Assembly: GCF_039545055.1 (NCBI RefSeq)
Contig: NZ_BAABRP010000002.1
Span: 135,001 to 199,000, forward strand
Direction: 5' to 3'
Length of the DNA: 64,000 bases
DNA from: Deinococcus carri
GTDB lineage: Bacteria; Deinococcota; Deinococci; Deinococcales; Deinococcaceae
Below, one piece after another: positions 42,394 through 55,630 of the stretch. A program made the position numbers and the translations under genes. The notes beneath the pieces are model-generated. The model was not told the DNA's origin. It was given only the letters and a program-made list of their open reading frames with translations, and made no database searches. The first letter of the stretch is position 1. Every line of letters begins with the position of its first letter.

Positions 42394-42834
42394 GTGCTCC
42401 CACCGTCCGTTCGTCAAGCCACGGGTCAAGATGCCCCCCTTATCGCCGCGCACCGCTACCCGGACCTCGACGAGACACACGAGGCACGCGGCGTGTATGC
42501 GGATTGGGTGGTGGGCGCCCTGGAGCGCGGCGCATACCTTGGCGTGCTCGTCGAGGCGGATGGCCGGGTGGTCGCCGGGGCGGGGTTGACGTTGCTCGAC
42601 TGGGGTCCCACGAAGCACGACCCCCACCCGCTGCGGGGCCGGATCGTGAACGTGTACACCGTGCCTCACCTGCGCGGGCGAGGGCTGGCCCGCCTCGCGG
42701 TGGAGCGCGTGCTGCGCGAGGCGCACGACCTGGGCCTCCGAACCCTTAGCCTCGGCACCACCGAGGCTGCCCGCCCGATGTACATCTCACTGGGCTTCGC
42801 GCCGTATCCGCACGAGATGATGCGCCGGGAATGA
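42394..42834 (+). CDS. GNAT-family N-acetyltransferase
   Basis: A 146-aa acetyltransferase. The acetyl-CoA site reads VNVYTVPHLRGRGLARLAVERVLREAHDLG (R-x-x-G-x-A type), and the C-terminus has MYISLGFAPYPHEM. GTG 42394 is chosen for the domain length and GTGGGAG upstream. It acetylates an unknown amine. A non-coding gap of about 180 bases with nothing recognised follows. Confidence 0.78.
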   Translation: MLPPSVRQATGQDAPLIAAHRYPDLDETHEARGVYADWVVGALERGAYLGVLVEADGRVVAGAGLTLLDWGPTKHDPHPLRGRIVNVYTVPHLRGRGLARLAVERVLREAHDLGLRTLSLGTTEAARPMYISLGFAPYPHEMMRRE

Positions 42835-43012
42835 TTCAGGTCGTGGCGTGCCTGTGCCTCGCGTCCTGCCAGCCCTGCGGCCCTAGGAGAGCAGGACGAC
42901 ACGGTTCGTTGAAGATGGGCGTGGAGTCGAGCTTGAGGTGGGCCGAAGCTCCGCCACACGGGCGAACTTCCGTCCAGGAACGTGCGACCAGGATGAGGGG
43001 GTCCAGCCCACC

Positions 43013-43279
43013 TCACCGAGCGAGCTTGAGCAGCCTCACGAGGTCGGCAGGCTTGTCCCCGCGGGCCTGGCACCTCTCCACGTAGGTCTCCAGAATCACG
43101 TCCCCCGTGGACTCCAGGGCACTCCTCGCGCTGGCGTAGAGGCTCATCACCTCCACGCAGTCCTTTTCCTCCTCCACCATCTTTTGGAGTCCCCGAATCT
43201 GCCCCTCCAGGCGGCGCAGGCGGTTGAGAATCTTCGTCTTCTCTGCTTGATGGTCGCTCACGGGCACGGTCGCGGTCAC
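43013..43279 (-). CDS. cstR: CsoR-family persulfide-sensing repressor (CstR-like)
   Basis: An 88-aa all-helical repressor: ILNRLRRLEGQIRGLQKMVEEEKDCVEVMSLYASARSALESTGDVILETYVERC. It has two cysteines (KDC and ERC). In copper sensors of this family a His lies four residues before the second Cys; here that residue is Tyr, which marks the CstR group that forms di- or trisulfide links with persulfides. GTG 43279 is chosen because it lies 6 nt after TATACT and outside the operator. It is divergent from the persulfide genes. Confidence 0.85.
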   Translation of the reverse strand: MTATVPVSDHQAEKTKILNRLRRLEGQIRGLQKMVEEEKDCVEVMSLYASARSALESTGDVILETYVERCQARGDKPADLVRLLKLAR

Positions 43280-43288
43280 GGGATCAGT

Positions 43289-43304
43289 ATACCCCCTGGG
43301 GTAT
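43289..43304. promoter_or_regulatory. CstR operator
   Basis: ATACCCC-CT-GGGGTAT is a perfect 7-bp dyad around two bases, matching the known CstR/CsoR G-C tract operators. It overlaps the -10 (TATACT) of the repressor gene and touches the -35 of the divergent operon, so binding would shut off both. Confidence 0.85.
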
Positions 43305-43332
43305 TTGACAGGATAGGGGGAGGGGGTATATG
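43305..43332 (+). promoter_or_regulatory. Promoter of the persulfide operon
   Basis: TTGACA (43305-43310), 16 nt, TATATG (43327-43332). The ATG is 8 nt further on, so the mRNA is nearly leaderless. A second G-rich half-site (GGGGGTAT, 43322-43329) may extend the operator. Confidence 0.75.
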
Positions 43333-43340
43333 ATCCGGGC

Positions 43341-44735
<1,395 letters not shown>

Positions 44736-44798
44736 GACCCCCTTCCCGGAGGCGGCGCGAGTCATGCCGTCTCCGTTTCCATGAAAGCGAGTGATCCC

Positions 44799-45116
44799 AT
44801 GACCTATCAGGACATCTTCACCACTGAACTTGCGGCCAGGCGGCGCGAGGGTGCCCGCCTCGTGGACGTGCGCGAGCGCGGTGAGTACGAGGCCGGGCAC
44901 ATCCCTGGGGCAATCAACCTGCCCCTGAGCGAGCTTGCTGGGCGCGAGGACGAGATCGGGCCGAACACGGTCCTGATTTGCGCCAGTGGCAACCGTTCCT
45001 CTCAAGCGGCGGCGTATCTGGCGAGCCTGGGTAAGACCAGCCTGCTGAACCTCTCGGGCGGCACGGCGGCCTGGGTGCGCGAGGGGCGCGACGTGACCTG
45101 GGGCGAGCAGCCATGA
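44799..45116 (+). CDS. Single-domain rhodanese
   Basis: A 105-aa sulfurtransferase. [27 protein letters not shown] precedes the active Cys in [13 protein letters not shown], then [15 protein letters not shown]. It moves sulfane sulfur between thiols and persulfide enzymes. The start could also be ATG 44781. It overlaps the next gene by ATGA. It is part of the operon under CstR. Confidence 0.85.
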   Translation: MTYQDIFTTELAARRREGARLVDVRERGEYEAGHIPGAINLPLSELAGREDEIGPNTVLICASGNRSSQAAAYLASLGKTSLLNLSGGTAAWVREGRDVTWGEQP

Positions 45117-45910
45117 TCCTCGCTCTCGTCGGGGCCGCCCTGATTGGGCTGAGCCTCGGCCTGCTCGGTTCGGGGGGCTCGATCCTCACCGTCCCGGTGC
45201 TGGTCTATCTCGTGGGCGAGCCGGAGAAGTTGGCGATTGCCGAGTCGCTCGCCATCGTGGGCGGGATCAGCCTCGTCGGCGCCGTCCCCTACGCGCTGAA
45301 GCGGCAGATCGACTGGCGCTCGGTGCTATGGTTCGGGCTCCCCGGCATGGTGGGAACCACGCTGGGTTCTGCCCTGAGTGGGCATCTGTCGGGGTCCGCG
45401 CAACTGCTGCTGTTCGCCGTGGTGATGCTGCTCGCTGCCGGAATGATGTTCCGGCCTGCCCGGAAGGACGACAGCGGGACGGCTCCCCCCCACCGTTCCT
45501 CCCTTCGGACCAGCCTGGAGGGCCTGGGCGTGGGGGTCCTGACCGGGCTGGTGGGCGTGGGCGGGGGCTTCCTCATCATCCCCGCGCTGGTGCTGCTGGG
45601 CGGGCTGCCCATGAGCCTCGCGGTGGGCACCAGTTTGACCATCATCACGCTGAACAGCGTCACTGGCTTTCTCAAGCACCTGAACATGCAGGGCGGCCCC
45701 GGCCTGCACGGGTCGCTGATCCTGGTCTTCACCGCCATCGGCATCCTGGGGAGCTTCCTGGGAGCCCGGCTGGGCAAGAGCGTGTCCAACGACGGCCTGA
45801 AACGCGGCTTCGCGGGCTTTCTCGTCGTGATGGGCCTGTACGTCTTGGCGACGAACGTGCCCAGGGTCCTCAGTCCTCCTGTGGCCGCCCAGGCGCGTCT
45901 GGCGCGGTGA
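45113..45910 (+). CDS. TauE/SafE-family sulfite (anion) exporter
   Basis: A 265-aa membrane protein with about eight helices, made of two similar halves: [43 protein letters not shown] and [43 protein letters not shown]. TauE proteins export sulfite or sulfoacetate. Coupled to the rhodanese, it would remove the sulfite or thiosulfate produced by persulfide oxidation. Confidence 0.88.
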   Translation: MILALVGAALIGLSLGLLGSGGSILTVPVLVYLVGEPEKLAIAESLAIVGGISLVGAVPYALKRQIDWRSVLWFGLPGMVGTTLGSALSGHLSGSAQLLLFAVVMLLAAGMMFRPARKDDSGTAPPHRSSLRTSLEGLGVGVLTGLVGVGGGFLIIPALVLLGGLPMSLAVGTSLTIITLNSVTGFLKHLNMQGGPGLHGSLILVFTAIGILGSFLGARLGKSVSNDGLKRGFAGFLVVMGLYVLATNVPRVLSPPVAAQARLAR

Positions 45911-45949
45911 GGTCTTACCCTCCTCCCCTCGACCTTGCAAGGTGTTCCC

Positions 45950-46521
45950 ATGACTGAACTGCTCGATTTTCTCCGTTCGCCCTGGCCCTGGTACGTGGGC
46001 GGGCCCCTGATCGGCCTGACGGTGCCCCTGCTGCTGTGGCTCGGCAACAAGTCCTTTGGCATCTCCTCCAACATGCGCCACGCCTGCGCGATCCTGCTGC
46101 CCGAACGGGCCAAGCCCGACTTCTTCCGGTACGACTGGCGTAAGGAGCGGTGGAACCTCGTATTTGCGGGCGGCTTGGTCCTGGGCGGCTTCGTGGCGGG
46201 CGTGCTGCTCGCCAACCCGGAACCCACCCGTCTGAGTGCGGCGGGGGTCCAGTCTGTGCAGGACCTCGGGGTGGGGGTGCGGCCCGGCCTGGTGCCCGCC
46301 GAACTCACCGACCTGGGCAACCCCGGCGTGTGGCTGCTCCTCGCCCTCTCCGGCCTGCTCGTCGGCTTCGGGACGCGCTACGGGGGCGGCTGCACCTCCG
46401 GGCACGCCATCACCGGACTGAGCACCCTGCAAGGCCCCAGCCTGATCGCCACCGTGTCCTTTTTCGTCGGTGGCATCCTCAGCGCCAACTTCCTGCTGCC
46501 CCTCTTCATGGCGGTGATGGG

Positions 46522-46525
<4 letters not shown>
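45950..46525 (+). CDS. YeeE/YedE-family transporter, first half
   Basis: A 191-aa membrane protein with the signature [35 protein letters not shown], whose Cys is conserved in thiosulfate carriers TsuA/YeeE. The family is often a single protein of about 350 aa; here it is two genes, this and the next. The start at ATG 45950 fits the hydrophobic N-terminus. It overlaps the second half by GTGA. Confidence 0.85.
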
Positions 46526-46998
<473 letters not shown>

Positions 46999-47009
46999 GG
47001 AGGGAACCC

Positions 47010-47483
47010 ATGACCCCAACCGAACACCGCTGGAACGCCCGGGGAGAAGGGTACGTCGCGGCCCAGGTCCTCCTGCTGGCCGGAATCGCGGCGCTTCCGC
47101 GGCTGAGCCCGGCGGCGCGTCCCCCCGCCGCTGTCCGCCGGACGGGTCTCCTCCTGCTCACCCTGGGAGGGGCGCTCGCGGGCTGGAGTGGTCTACGCCT
47201 GGGCCCCAACCTCACGCCCCTGCCCGAACCCCGACCGGATGGACAGCTCGTGCAGACCGGACCCTACGCCCTGGCCCGCCACCCGATCTACGGCGGCCTG
47301 CTCCTGGCCTCGCTGGGCTGGGCGCTGGCCCACGGGCACCGGGGGGCGCTGGGGCTGAGCGGCGGGCTCGCGCTCCTGTTCGACTTCAAGGCCCGGGACG
47401 AGGAGCGCCGCCTGGTGCGGCACTTCCCGGAGTACCCGGCCTACCGGCAGCGCGTCCGCCGATTCATTCCCGGCATGTACTGA
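47010..47483 (+). CDS. Isoprenylcysteine/phospholipid-type methyltransferase
   Basis: A 157-aa membrane protein of the ICMT/PEMT fold: three hydrophobic helices, then the S-adenosylmethionine motif [27 protein letters not shown] and the C-terminal [25 protein letters not shown]. It follows the transporter by 11 nt, with AGGAGGG as ribosome site, so it is probably the last gene of the operon. Its substrate is unknown; methylation of a thiol is an inference from the context. Confidence 0.8.
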   Translation: MTPTEHRWNARGEGYVAAQVLLLAGIAALPRLSPAARPPAAVRRTGLLLLTLGGALAGWSGLRLGPNLTPLPEPRPDGQLVQTGPYALARHPIYGGLLLASLGWALAHGHRGALGLSGGLALLFDFKARDEERRLVRHFPEYPAYRQRVRRFIPGMY

Positions 47484-47544
47484 GCCGGACCGTCCCGGTG
47501 GGACCCAGCGACGGACCAGGCCGTCCGTGGGCGCCCACTTCAGC

Positions 47545-47573
47545 TTGCCCAGACGCCCCCGATGCGGCATACT
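47545..47573 (+). promoter_or_regulatory. Candidate sulP promoter with a leader hairpin
   Basis: TTGCCC (47545-47550), 17 nt, CATACT (47568-47573). The leader before the ATG at 47707 contains a perfect 8-bp hairpin (GAAGTGCC, 47630-47637, with 47641-47648). It could be an attenuator, but no matching antiterminator was seen. Confidence 0.5.
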
Positions 47574-47706
47574 GCGCGGGCCGCGGGTGCGGCGTCCCTT
47601 GGAGTGACGCCCCCGACGATAACCGAACCGAAGTGCCTTGGGCACTTCTCCTCCCCAGCGGGCCTCCCGCCCGTTGCCGGTTGTCACGGCACCCCATGAG
47701 GTGCAC

Positions 47707-49215
<1,509 letters not shown>

Positions 49216-49228
49216 TCCAGGCCAGCGG

Positions 49229-49261
49229 AGCCCCGGGGGAGGTCGGACCTCCCCCGGGGCT
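49229..49261 (+). terminator. Strong hairpin terminator after sulP
   Basis: A perfect 15-bp stem (AGCCCCGGGGGAGGT and its complement) around CGG, followed by CTGTCTT. Confidence 0.85.
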
Positions 49262-49266
49262 CTGTC

Positions 49267-50026
49267 TTGGCAGCGTCTCCCAGGAAAAGCAACACCGCGA
49301 CCCTGTGGCCCATAACGCCCGAGTCTGCCCTCCGTCTTGCCCTGGCGCGCGACCTGCTGGCGGAGTGTCCCCCACACCTGGGCCGGGAGGTGGCGGTGAC
49401 CGGCTCCGTGTCCCGTGGAGTCGCCGACGCCTTTTCCGACCTGGAACTGAACTTCTGGGTGGAGGAGGTCCCGCTCCTGGGGGAGCTTCAAGCCTGGCTG
49501 TGCTCACGTGGTGTGGATGTGGAACCGCTGGTGGACCCCCTGGAGGACGGCTCGGTATGGCTGCGGGGCTGGCGGGACGGGATACCCATCGAGGCGGGCT
49601 GGCACCCCTGGGCGTGATCGAGGCCGACCTGTGCGGGATCCTCGCTGCTAACCCGGCCTTCCTGCCCCGGCTGGTGATGGCCTGGACGGTGCAGCACGCC
49701 GTGCCCCTCGTCTCCGGGGGGCGGTTGGAGCAGTGGCAGGCGGCACTCTCAGCCTACCCGGAGACGCTGCGGCACCATCTGGTGCGGACGGAACTGGGAC
49801 GCTGGGCGACGCCGCACGGCTGGCCGTGCAGCCTGACCGGCCCGGCGAGCGCCTGACGGCGGTGGTGACGGCCCTGACCCCGAGGACGCCGTGCAGTCGT
49901 GCCTGGCCCTGGTTGAGGACGCGCTGGTGCTGTCCGCCCCCGAGTTCGAGGTGGAAAAAGCCCTGATCCGGGTGCGTGAGGCGCGTGATCCACGTGTGCT
50001 GATTCAGCGGCCCCGCCCCCCTTGCT
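49267..50026 (+). pseudogene. Decayed nucleotidyltransferase gene
   Basis: The frame at 49267-49617 carries the nucleotidyltransferase motif [19 protein letters not shown] and ends early. A second frame continues from about 49612 (GVIEADLCGILAANPAFLPRLVMAWTVQHAVPL) to 49856, and a third from about 49890 (DALVLSAPEFEVEKALIRVREARDPRVLI) to 50026. At least two frameshifts therefore split one protein of about 250 aa. Family members add AMP to drugs or proteins. It is not expected to be functional. Confidence 0.7.
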
Positions 50027-50046
50027 GAAGCTCTCGTCCCACCCCC

Positions 50047-50058
50047 TACACTGGGGGC
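50047..50058 (+). promoter_or_regulatory. Leaderless arsR promoter (-10)
   Basis: TACACT (50047-50052), then 6 nt, then the GTG start. No ribosome site precedes it. Confidence 0.6.
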
Positions 50059-50379
<321 letters not shown>

Positions 50380-50383
50380 GGGC

Positions 50384-50845
<462 letters not shown>

Positions 50846-50846
50846 C

Positions 50847-51548
50847 GTGACGGTGCCCCTCACACGTGCCCTTCTCGCGGAGGCGCTGGGCACCTTCGCG
50901 CTGGTGTTCTTCGGCCCCGGCGCGGCGGTGGTGCAGGCACAGACGGGCGCCCTCGGGCACCTGGGTGTGGCCGCTGTCTTTGGGCTCACGGTCGCTGCCG
51001 TCATCGCCGCCCTCGCTCCCATCAGCGGGGCACACATCAACCCGGCGGCCACCTTCGCCCTGCTGCTGGCGGGCCGCTTCCCACCCGGGCGAGTTCTGCC
51101 CTACATCGCCGCTCAACTGCTCGGCGCTACGGTGGCCGCGTTCGTGCTGCTGGCCCTCTTCGGGCTGAAGGGGAACCTCGGCGTCACCCTGCCTGCTGGA
51201 AGTGTGGCCCAAGCGTTCGTCCTCGAAACGGTGCTGACCTACTTCCTGTTGCTGGTCGCGTTGCGCTCGGGTCTGCCCTGGGTGGTCGGCGGGGTGGTTG
51301 CGCTGGAAGCGGCGATGGGCGGCCCCATCACCGGGGCGAGCATGAACCCGGCCCGCTCCTTCGGCCCGGCGCTGGCGAGCGGCCTGTGGACCGCCCACTG
51401 GATCTACTGGTCGGCTCCCGTACTCGGCGCCGCCCTCGCTGTGGCCGCCAATCACGTGCTGAACCCACCTGAACCTCTGGAACCCCAACCTCACCGCGCA
51501 CAGGAGTTCGTGCCGCAGGACGGCAATCTCAAGCCACCTCCCTCCTAA
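50847..51548 (+). CDS. Aquaglyceroporin (AqpS-like arsenite channel)
   Basis: A 233-aa channel with six helices and both half-helix motifs, ISGAHINPAATFAL and ITGASMNPARSFGPAL. In some ars operons such a protein (AqpS) replaces ArsB and lets arsenite flow out after arsenate reduction. The start is GTG 50847. Adjacent to arsC. Confidence 0.88.
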   Translation: MTVPLTRALLAEALGTFALVFFGPGAAVVQAQTGALGHLGVAAVFGLTVAAVIAALAPISGAHINPAATFALLLAGRFPPGRVLPYIAAQLLGATVAAFVLLALFGLKGNLGVTLPAGSVAQAFVLETVLTYFLLLVALRSGLPWVVGGVVALEAAMGGPITGASMNPARSFGPALASGLWTAHWIYWSAPVLGAALAVAANHVLNPPEPLEPQPHRAQEFVPQDGNLKPPPS

Positions 51549-51551
51549 TCG

Positions 51552-52061
51552 TTGTCCCCCTCAACTGTTGCCCTTGACAACAAAGGGCGGGAAGCAACCC
51601 AGACGGGCGCGCTCCTGCGAACGGTGACGCGGCAATTCACCGAATTGCAGCAGCGCAACTTCGCCTGCTGTGACGTGCAATCCGCCACCCAGTGCGTGAT
51701 TCTCACCACCCTGGAGCGTGAGGGCGACCAGACCCTCCGGGCCTTGACCGGTACCCTCAACCTCGACAAGGCGTGGCTCAGCCGCAGCACCGACGACCTG
51801 GTGGAACAGGGCTTGCTGGTCAAGACACCGCACCCGGGGGACCGCCGCGCCCTGCTGTTGCGGCTGACCGACGCCGGGCATCAGGCCGCGCAGGACCTCG
51901 ACGCCCAACTCAACGCTCAATCCGCCCGGGTGCTGGCCCGCCTGCCCGAAGAGGACCGGGCGGCGACGTTGAGGCTCCTCAACGGCCTGAGCGCCGCCCT
52001 TGGGGCCGAACTTGATGGAGAAGGGGGTGCGGATGCTGACCCGGAAGGCGGTTTCCGCTGA
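51552..52061 (+). CDS. MarR-family regulator of the ars unit
   Basis: A 169-aa winged-helix regulator: [42 protein letters not shown] reading in [19 protein letters not shown]. The three cysteines in [12 protein letters not shown] may bind arsenite. The start is uncertain: TTG 51552, or GTG 51624, which would begin just before [15 protein letters not shown]7-CAACA (51576-51592) is a possible operator and would fit the later start. It overlaps the next gene by about 29 nt. Confidence 0.75.
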   Translation: MSPSTVALDNKGREATQTGALLRTVTRQFTELQQRNFACCDVQSATQCVILTTLEREGDQTLRALTGTLNLDKAWLSRSTDDLVEQGLLVKTPHPGDRRALLLRLTDAGHQAAQDLDAQLNAQSARVLARLPEEDRAATLRLLNGLSAALGAELDGEGGADADPEGGFR

Positions 52062-53028
52062 CCTCCCCCGCATCGAGGCCCTGCTCATGGCCCTGAACCT
52101 GCCGGTGGCCGGAGTCGCCGAGTACCTGGAGGGGATGCGGGTGGCGGAGCAGGACGCTTCTCTCCTCGGGGTCGCCGGGCTGGAGACGCACGGCCGGGTG
52201 GGCCTGCTGCGCTCGGTAGCTGCCCTTCCGTCCGCCCGTCGGCAGGGCGTGGCCGCCCGGCTCGTCGGTGAAGTGCTCGATCAGGCCCGCCACCTGGACC
52301 TGGAGGAGGTCTACCTGCTGACCACCACTGCCGAAGGCTACTTCCCGCGCTTCGGCTTCGCGGCGGTGCCGCGTTCGGTGGCGCCACCCGCCCTGCTCGC
52401 CTCGCGCGAATTTCAGGATGCCTGCCCTCAGTCCGCCGCCCTCATGCACCTGCCCCTCCAGGAGAACGCCATGACCCAGACCATCCCCGGACTCTCCGAT
52501 CACACCTCGACGCTCACGCTGCTGGGTACGCTGCGCGCAGGTCCCCACCTCCCCCTGGAGTTCCACCTGCACGGTGAGGTGTTGGTCGGTCCCGGCTACC
52601 ACGTCACCGAGGTCAAGGCCGTGACCATTGAGTCGATGGACTGCGGCGGTAGGGCAGACGCCTGGCGCGAGACGGTCATCCAACTCAAGGACGGCAGCGC
52701 CCGTGAGGCGGGGGAAGGCTTCATGACCACCCGCAAGTTCCTGGGCATCTATGACAAGGTGGCCCGGAGCGTTCCCGTGCGTGGTGAGGCCGAGGTCCGC
52801 TTCGAGTACGGCAACAACGCCATGCCCGCCATGCAGTACCACGTCACGCACGTCGAGCCCCAGGAGGAGCGGGTAATCGTTCACCTGCGGACGCCCGGGG
52901 TGCAGTGCAAGGCGGCGGACGCCTGCGGGCAGCCCACCACAGCTCAGCCGGTGGAGGCGGCATCGGGCTGCGCGCCCGCGAGTGGGTGCTGTGGCCCGGC
53001 GACGACCGAGCTGATCTCCCTGGGTTGA
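52033..53028 (+). CDS. ArsN2-type acetyltransferase fused to a DUF6428-like domain
   Basis: A 331-aa protein. Residues 1-145 are a GNAT domain of the ArsN2 type ([83 protein letters not shown]), which in other bacteria acetylates arsinothricin-like compounds. Residues 150-331 resemble DUF6428 ([24 protein letters not shown]), a family seen beside ars genes; the tail is Cys-rich (CGPAT, CCG). An ATG at residue 147 with AGGAGAACGCC before it looks like a former separate start. No stop separates the two. Confidence 0.72.
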   Translation: MLTRKAVSADLPRIEALLMALNLPVAGVAEYLEGMRVAEQDASLLGVAGLETHGRVGLLRSVAALPSARRQGVAARLVGEVLDQARHLDLEEVYLLTTTAEGYFPRFGFAAVPRSVAPPALLASREFQDACPQSAALMHLPLQENAMTQTIPGLSDHTSTLTLLGTLRAGPHLPLEFHLHGEVLVGPGYHVTEVKAVTIESMDCGGRADAWRETVIQLKDGSAREAGEGFMTTRKFLGIYDKVARSVPVRGEAEVRFEYGNNAMPAMQYHVTHVEPQEERVIVHLRTPGVQCKAADACGQPTTAQPVEAASGCAPASGCCGPATTELISLG

Positions 53029-54203
53029 TGCCTCACCCTGCCCCCGGCCAGCGTTCCCTCGCCTGGACGCTGGCCGTCCTCACAACCGTCAGCTACGGCG
53101 CCCTGTACTACGCCCAACCTCTCCTCGCGGTCGCCACCGAACACGAACGAGGATGGTCGCGCACCCAGACGGGACTGGCCTTCACCCTCGCGCTGCTGGT
53201 GACGGCGCTGATCGCCCCGGTGGTGGGCCGTGCTCTCGACGCTCGCGGTGGGCGGGTGCTCATGGGAGGAGGCGCAGCCTTGGGCGGCCTCGCCTTCGTG
53301 CTGTTGGCCCTCACCTCCAGTTATCCGCTGTTCTTGAGCGGCTGGCTCCTCGCCGGGGTGGCGATGGCCCTGACCTTTTACGAGGCGGCCTTCACCGTCC
53401 TGGGGCAGCGGGTGAGTGGAGGGGCGCGCACCCGGGCCACCCTGGCGATCACCCTCGTCGCGGGGCTGGCAAGCACGATCTTCGTGCCCCTCACGACCGC
53501 GCTGTTGGGAGCGGGCGGCCTCTCGGGGACGCTGCTGGCCCTCGCGGCGATGCTCCTGAGCGTCGGTCTCCTGGCCTGGCGGGTGCTGCCTGAGTCGGGC
53601 GGGTCCACGCTGGGTGCTTCTCGTCCAGCCTTCACCCCGGACCCTGCCTTCGCGCGGCTGACCCTGGCCTTCACCCTCGCGCCAGTCGTGACGGTCGGGG
53701 TGGGCCTGCAACTCGCTCCACTGCTGCTCGCCGCCGGGTACGCCCCTGGAGTGGCGGCGGCGCTCACCGGCCTGCTGGGGCTGGCCGCCCTGCCAGGACG
53801 GGTGCTGTTCGTCCCGCTGCTGGCGAGGCTCGGGGCGTTCCCGCTGACCCTGTTGCTGTTCGCCGGGCTGGGCCTTGGGGCACTGCTGCTGCACGTTCCC
53901 ACCTCACTTCCGCTGACGGGAATGGGCATCGTGGTATTCGGGCTGGCGAGCGGAGCCTTGACCCTGGCCCGCGCCGAACTGCTGGCAGGACAGTACCCGG
54001 GCACCTTCGGGGCGGCGAACGGGCGGATGGCGCGGCCCGTGAACTTCGCCCAGGCGTTCACGCCGCTCGGGGTGGGGTGGCTCTACACCGTCTCGGGGGG
54101 ATACGGGGGGGCGTTGACCCTCCTTGTCGTGCTCGCGGGGCTGGCCGTCTGGCTCATGTGTGGTGTCGCCAGACGCCCTGTTCGAGGTGTGGCTGAGGTG
54201 TAG
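53028..54203 (+). CDS. MFS transporter in the arsenic unit
   Basis: A 391-aa protein with twelve predicted helices and MFS patterns (GYGALYYAQPLLAVATEHERGWSRTQTGLAF, GRALDARGGRVLMGGG). It overlaps the fusion gene by TGATG. It may export the acetylated organoarsenical or arsenite; the sequence alone does not show which. It is the last gene of the ars unit. Confidence 0.82.
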   Translation: MPHPAPGQRSLAWTLAVLTTVSYGALYYAQPLLAVATEHERGWSRTQTGLAFTLALLVTALIAPVVGRALDARGGRVLMGGGAALGGLAFVLLALTSSYPLFLSGWLLAGVAMALTFYEAAFTVLGQRVSGGARTRATLAITLVAGLASTIFVPLTTALLGAGGLSGTLLALAAMLLSVGLLAWRVLPESGGSTLGASRPAFTPDPAFARLTLAFTLAPVVTVGVGLQLAPLLLAAGYAPGVAAALTGLLGLAALPGRVLFVPLLARLGAFPLTLLLFAGLGLGALLLHVPTSLPLTGMGIVVFGLASGALTLARAELLAGQYPGTFGAANGRMARPVNFAQAFTPLGVGWLYTVSGGYGGALTLLVVLAGLAVWLMCGVARRPVRGVAEV

Positions 54204-54346
54204 TGGTGGCCGCTCCTCCAACACGGGCCGCGTTGGGTGGGCCGACAGGATCAGAGCGCGAAGACCTGGGGCGACAGCAGCGGCTGCCCCGGCCTCCGCC
54301 CCTTGGCCGTACAAATTGGACCGCCCGCTGGGAGGGAGCCGTCGGG

Positions 54347-54427
54347 CTTAGCGTTGTGTCTTGGGCTGTGGGCCTGAGAATGGTCCTCAGTCAAGCCAGC
54401 CCAGACCAACAAGCCCGCGCTTAGCGT
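54347..54427. repeat. 81-bp inverted repeat, left copy
   Basis: Matches the copy at 55631-55711 in opposite direction at 76 of 81 positions, without gaps. It starts CTTAGCG and ends CTTAGCGT, with a central CTGAG-N7-CTCAG dyad. The left half looks like a Tn3-type terminal repeat pointing away from the IS110 gene. Confidence 0.85.
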
Positions 54428-54509
54428 AGACCTCCGAGGTCGTTTAGTAGATATTGTCTTGGCAGGCCGCGGTCAAGCGGCCTGTTTTTTGGGACGCTCA
54501 TACTCCGGG

Positions 54510-55484
54510 TCATAGGGACGTCCCGACTGCACCACGGCAAAGCCCACACAACAGCTTCCTGGCGAGCGCCGTGATCGCCACCTTGCCTGGCTTGCCCTGG
54601 TCGCGCAGCCGCTGGTAGAACGCTTTTTCCTTGCTCTTGGTGCGGGTAGCGGCCACCGCCGCCAGGTAAACAATGCGTCGCAGACGAGGGTTCCCGATCT
54701 TGGAAATCCGACCCCGCTTGTTCATCGCCCCCGATTGGTTGGGGGCGGGCGATACGCCCGCATACGCGGCCAACTGGCGATGGGTCTGGATCGTGCTGAA
54801 CGCTGCCGTCTCGACCAGGACCGTCAATGACACTAAAAAACCGAAGCCTGGCAGGCTTTGCAGCAGTTCGACCTGTTGGCGCAGTTCGGGTTGTGTCTCA
54901 ACCCGTGCACGCAGCTCGCGATCCAGGGACTCAACTTGCCCTATGAGGAACGCGATGAGCTCCTCGGTGAGCTTGACCACCAGCGGGTCGGCCTCCTGGC
55001 GCTGGTTCAGGGCGTGTCGTCGGTTCCTAGCCTGGGACAGTTCCTTGACGATGGCGTCCCGCTCGTGGACCAGCAGTTTCAAGGCTTCAAGTTCGGCGGC
55101 AGGCGGGGTCCAGGCTTTGGGCCGCATGATCGCCCCGTAGCGGGCGATGATGTCGGCGTCCATCTTGTCGGTCTTGCCCCGCCGCAGCGAGCTTTGGGCG
55201 AAGAACTTGATCTGGGCGGGGTTGACGACGCTGACCGTGCAGCTCAGCTCGTGCAGGAAGTAGGCCAACCGTTCCCAGTACACGCCGGTGGCTTCCATGA
55301 CGGCGTGCAGTTCGGGGAGCGGCACACTGGTCTTGATCAGCCAGGTCCGCAGGGCCTGAAGGCCGCTGCGGTCGTAGATGAAAGCTTGAACAGTGCCGAC
55401 GGGTTGTGGACTGGCATCGGTCCGCAAAACCAGGAGACGTGCGTAGACCTCGGATTTGCCGACGTCGAGACCCAGAACGTACAT
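54510..55484 (-). CDS. IS110-family transposase (DEDD recombinase), C-terminus shifted
   Basis: A 324-aa transposase from ATG 55484 (after GGAGGTGGTC). The RuvC-like DEDD domain has YVLGLDVGKSEVYARL, AVMEATGVYWERL and GKTDKMDADIIARYG; the second domain has LLQSLPGFGFLVSLTVL and AYAGVSPAPNQSGAMNKRGRISKIGNPRLRRIVYLAA. Near 54550 a lost base changes the expected ending: the other frame reads CVGFAVVQSGRPYDPEYERPKKQA to 54473. The enzyme may still work. IS110 enzymes use a bridge RNA to choose targets. Confidence 0.85.
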   Translation of the reverse strand: MYVLGLDVGKSEVYARLLVLRTDASPQPVGTVQAFIYDRSGLQALRTWLIKTSVPLPELHAVMEATGVYWERLAYFLHELSCTVSVVNPAQIKFFAQSSLRRGKTDKMDADIIARYGAIMRPKAWTPPAAELEALKLLVHERDAIVKELSQARNRRHALNQRQEADPLVVKLTEELIAFLIGQVESLDRELRARVETQPELRQQVELLQSLPGFGFLVSLTVLVETAAFSTIQTHRQLAAYAGVSPAPNQSGAMNKRGRISKIGNPRLRRIVYLAAVAATRTKSKEKAFYQRLRDQGKPGKVAITALARKLLCGLCRGAVGTSL

Positions 55485-55490
55485 GACCAC

Positions 55491-55620
55491 CTCCAGGGGG
55501 AAGAGTTGGACTGGTCAAGCACGCTTTCTCTGGGCAGGCCCTTGTGTACAGGCTCGAAGCCTCGGATATTGTTCTGTCTCGAAGAAAGCGCCCAGACCGG
55601 CCCTCTCTAGTAAGCGGTCT
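55491..55620 (-). ncRNA. Candidate IS110 bridge RNA
   Basis: The non-coding stretch upstream of the transposase, where IS110 elements encode a bridge RNA. On the minus strand, CGCTTTCT (55583-55590) pairs with AGAAAGCG (55522-55529), enclosing a second stem AGGCT-TC-GAGCCT. No guide loops were matched to the target, because the element ends are not certain. Confidence 0.4.
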
Positions 55621-55630
55621 TGGGGGACCA

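Noticed and set aside
42118..42834. A 238-aa form of the acetyltransferase
   Set aside because: The first 90 residues are antisense to nhaA and do not belong to the GNAT fold. GTG 42394 with GTGGGAG upstream is preferred.
47484..47706. A sulfur-related riboswitch before sulP
   Set aside because: Only a simple hairpin and a plausible promoter are visible; no known aptamer core was found.
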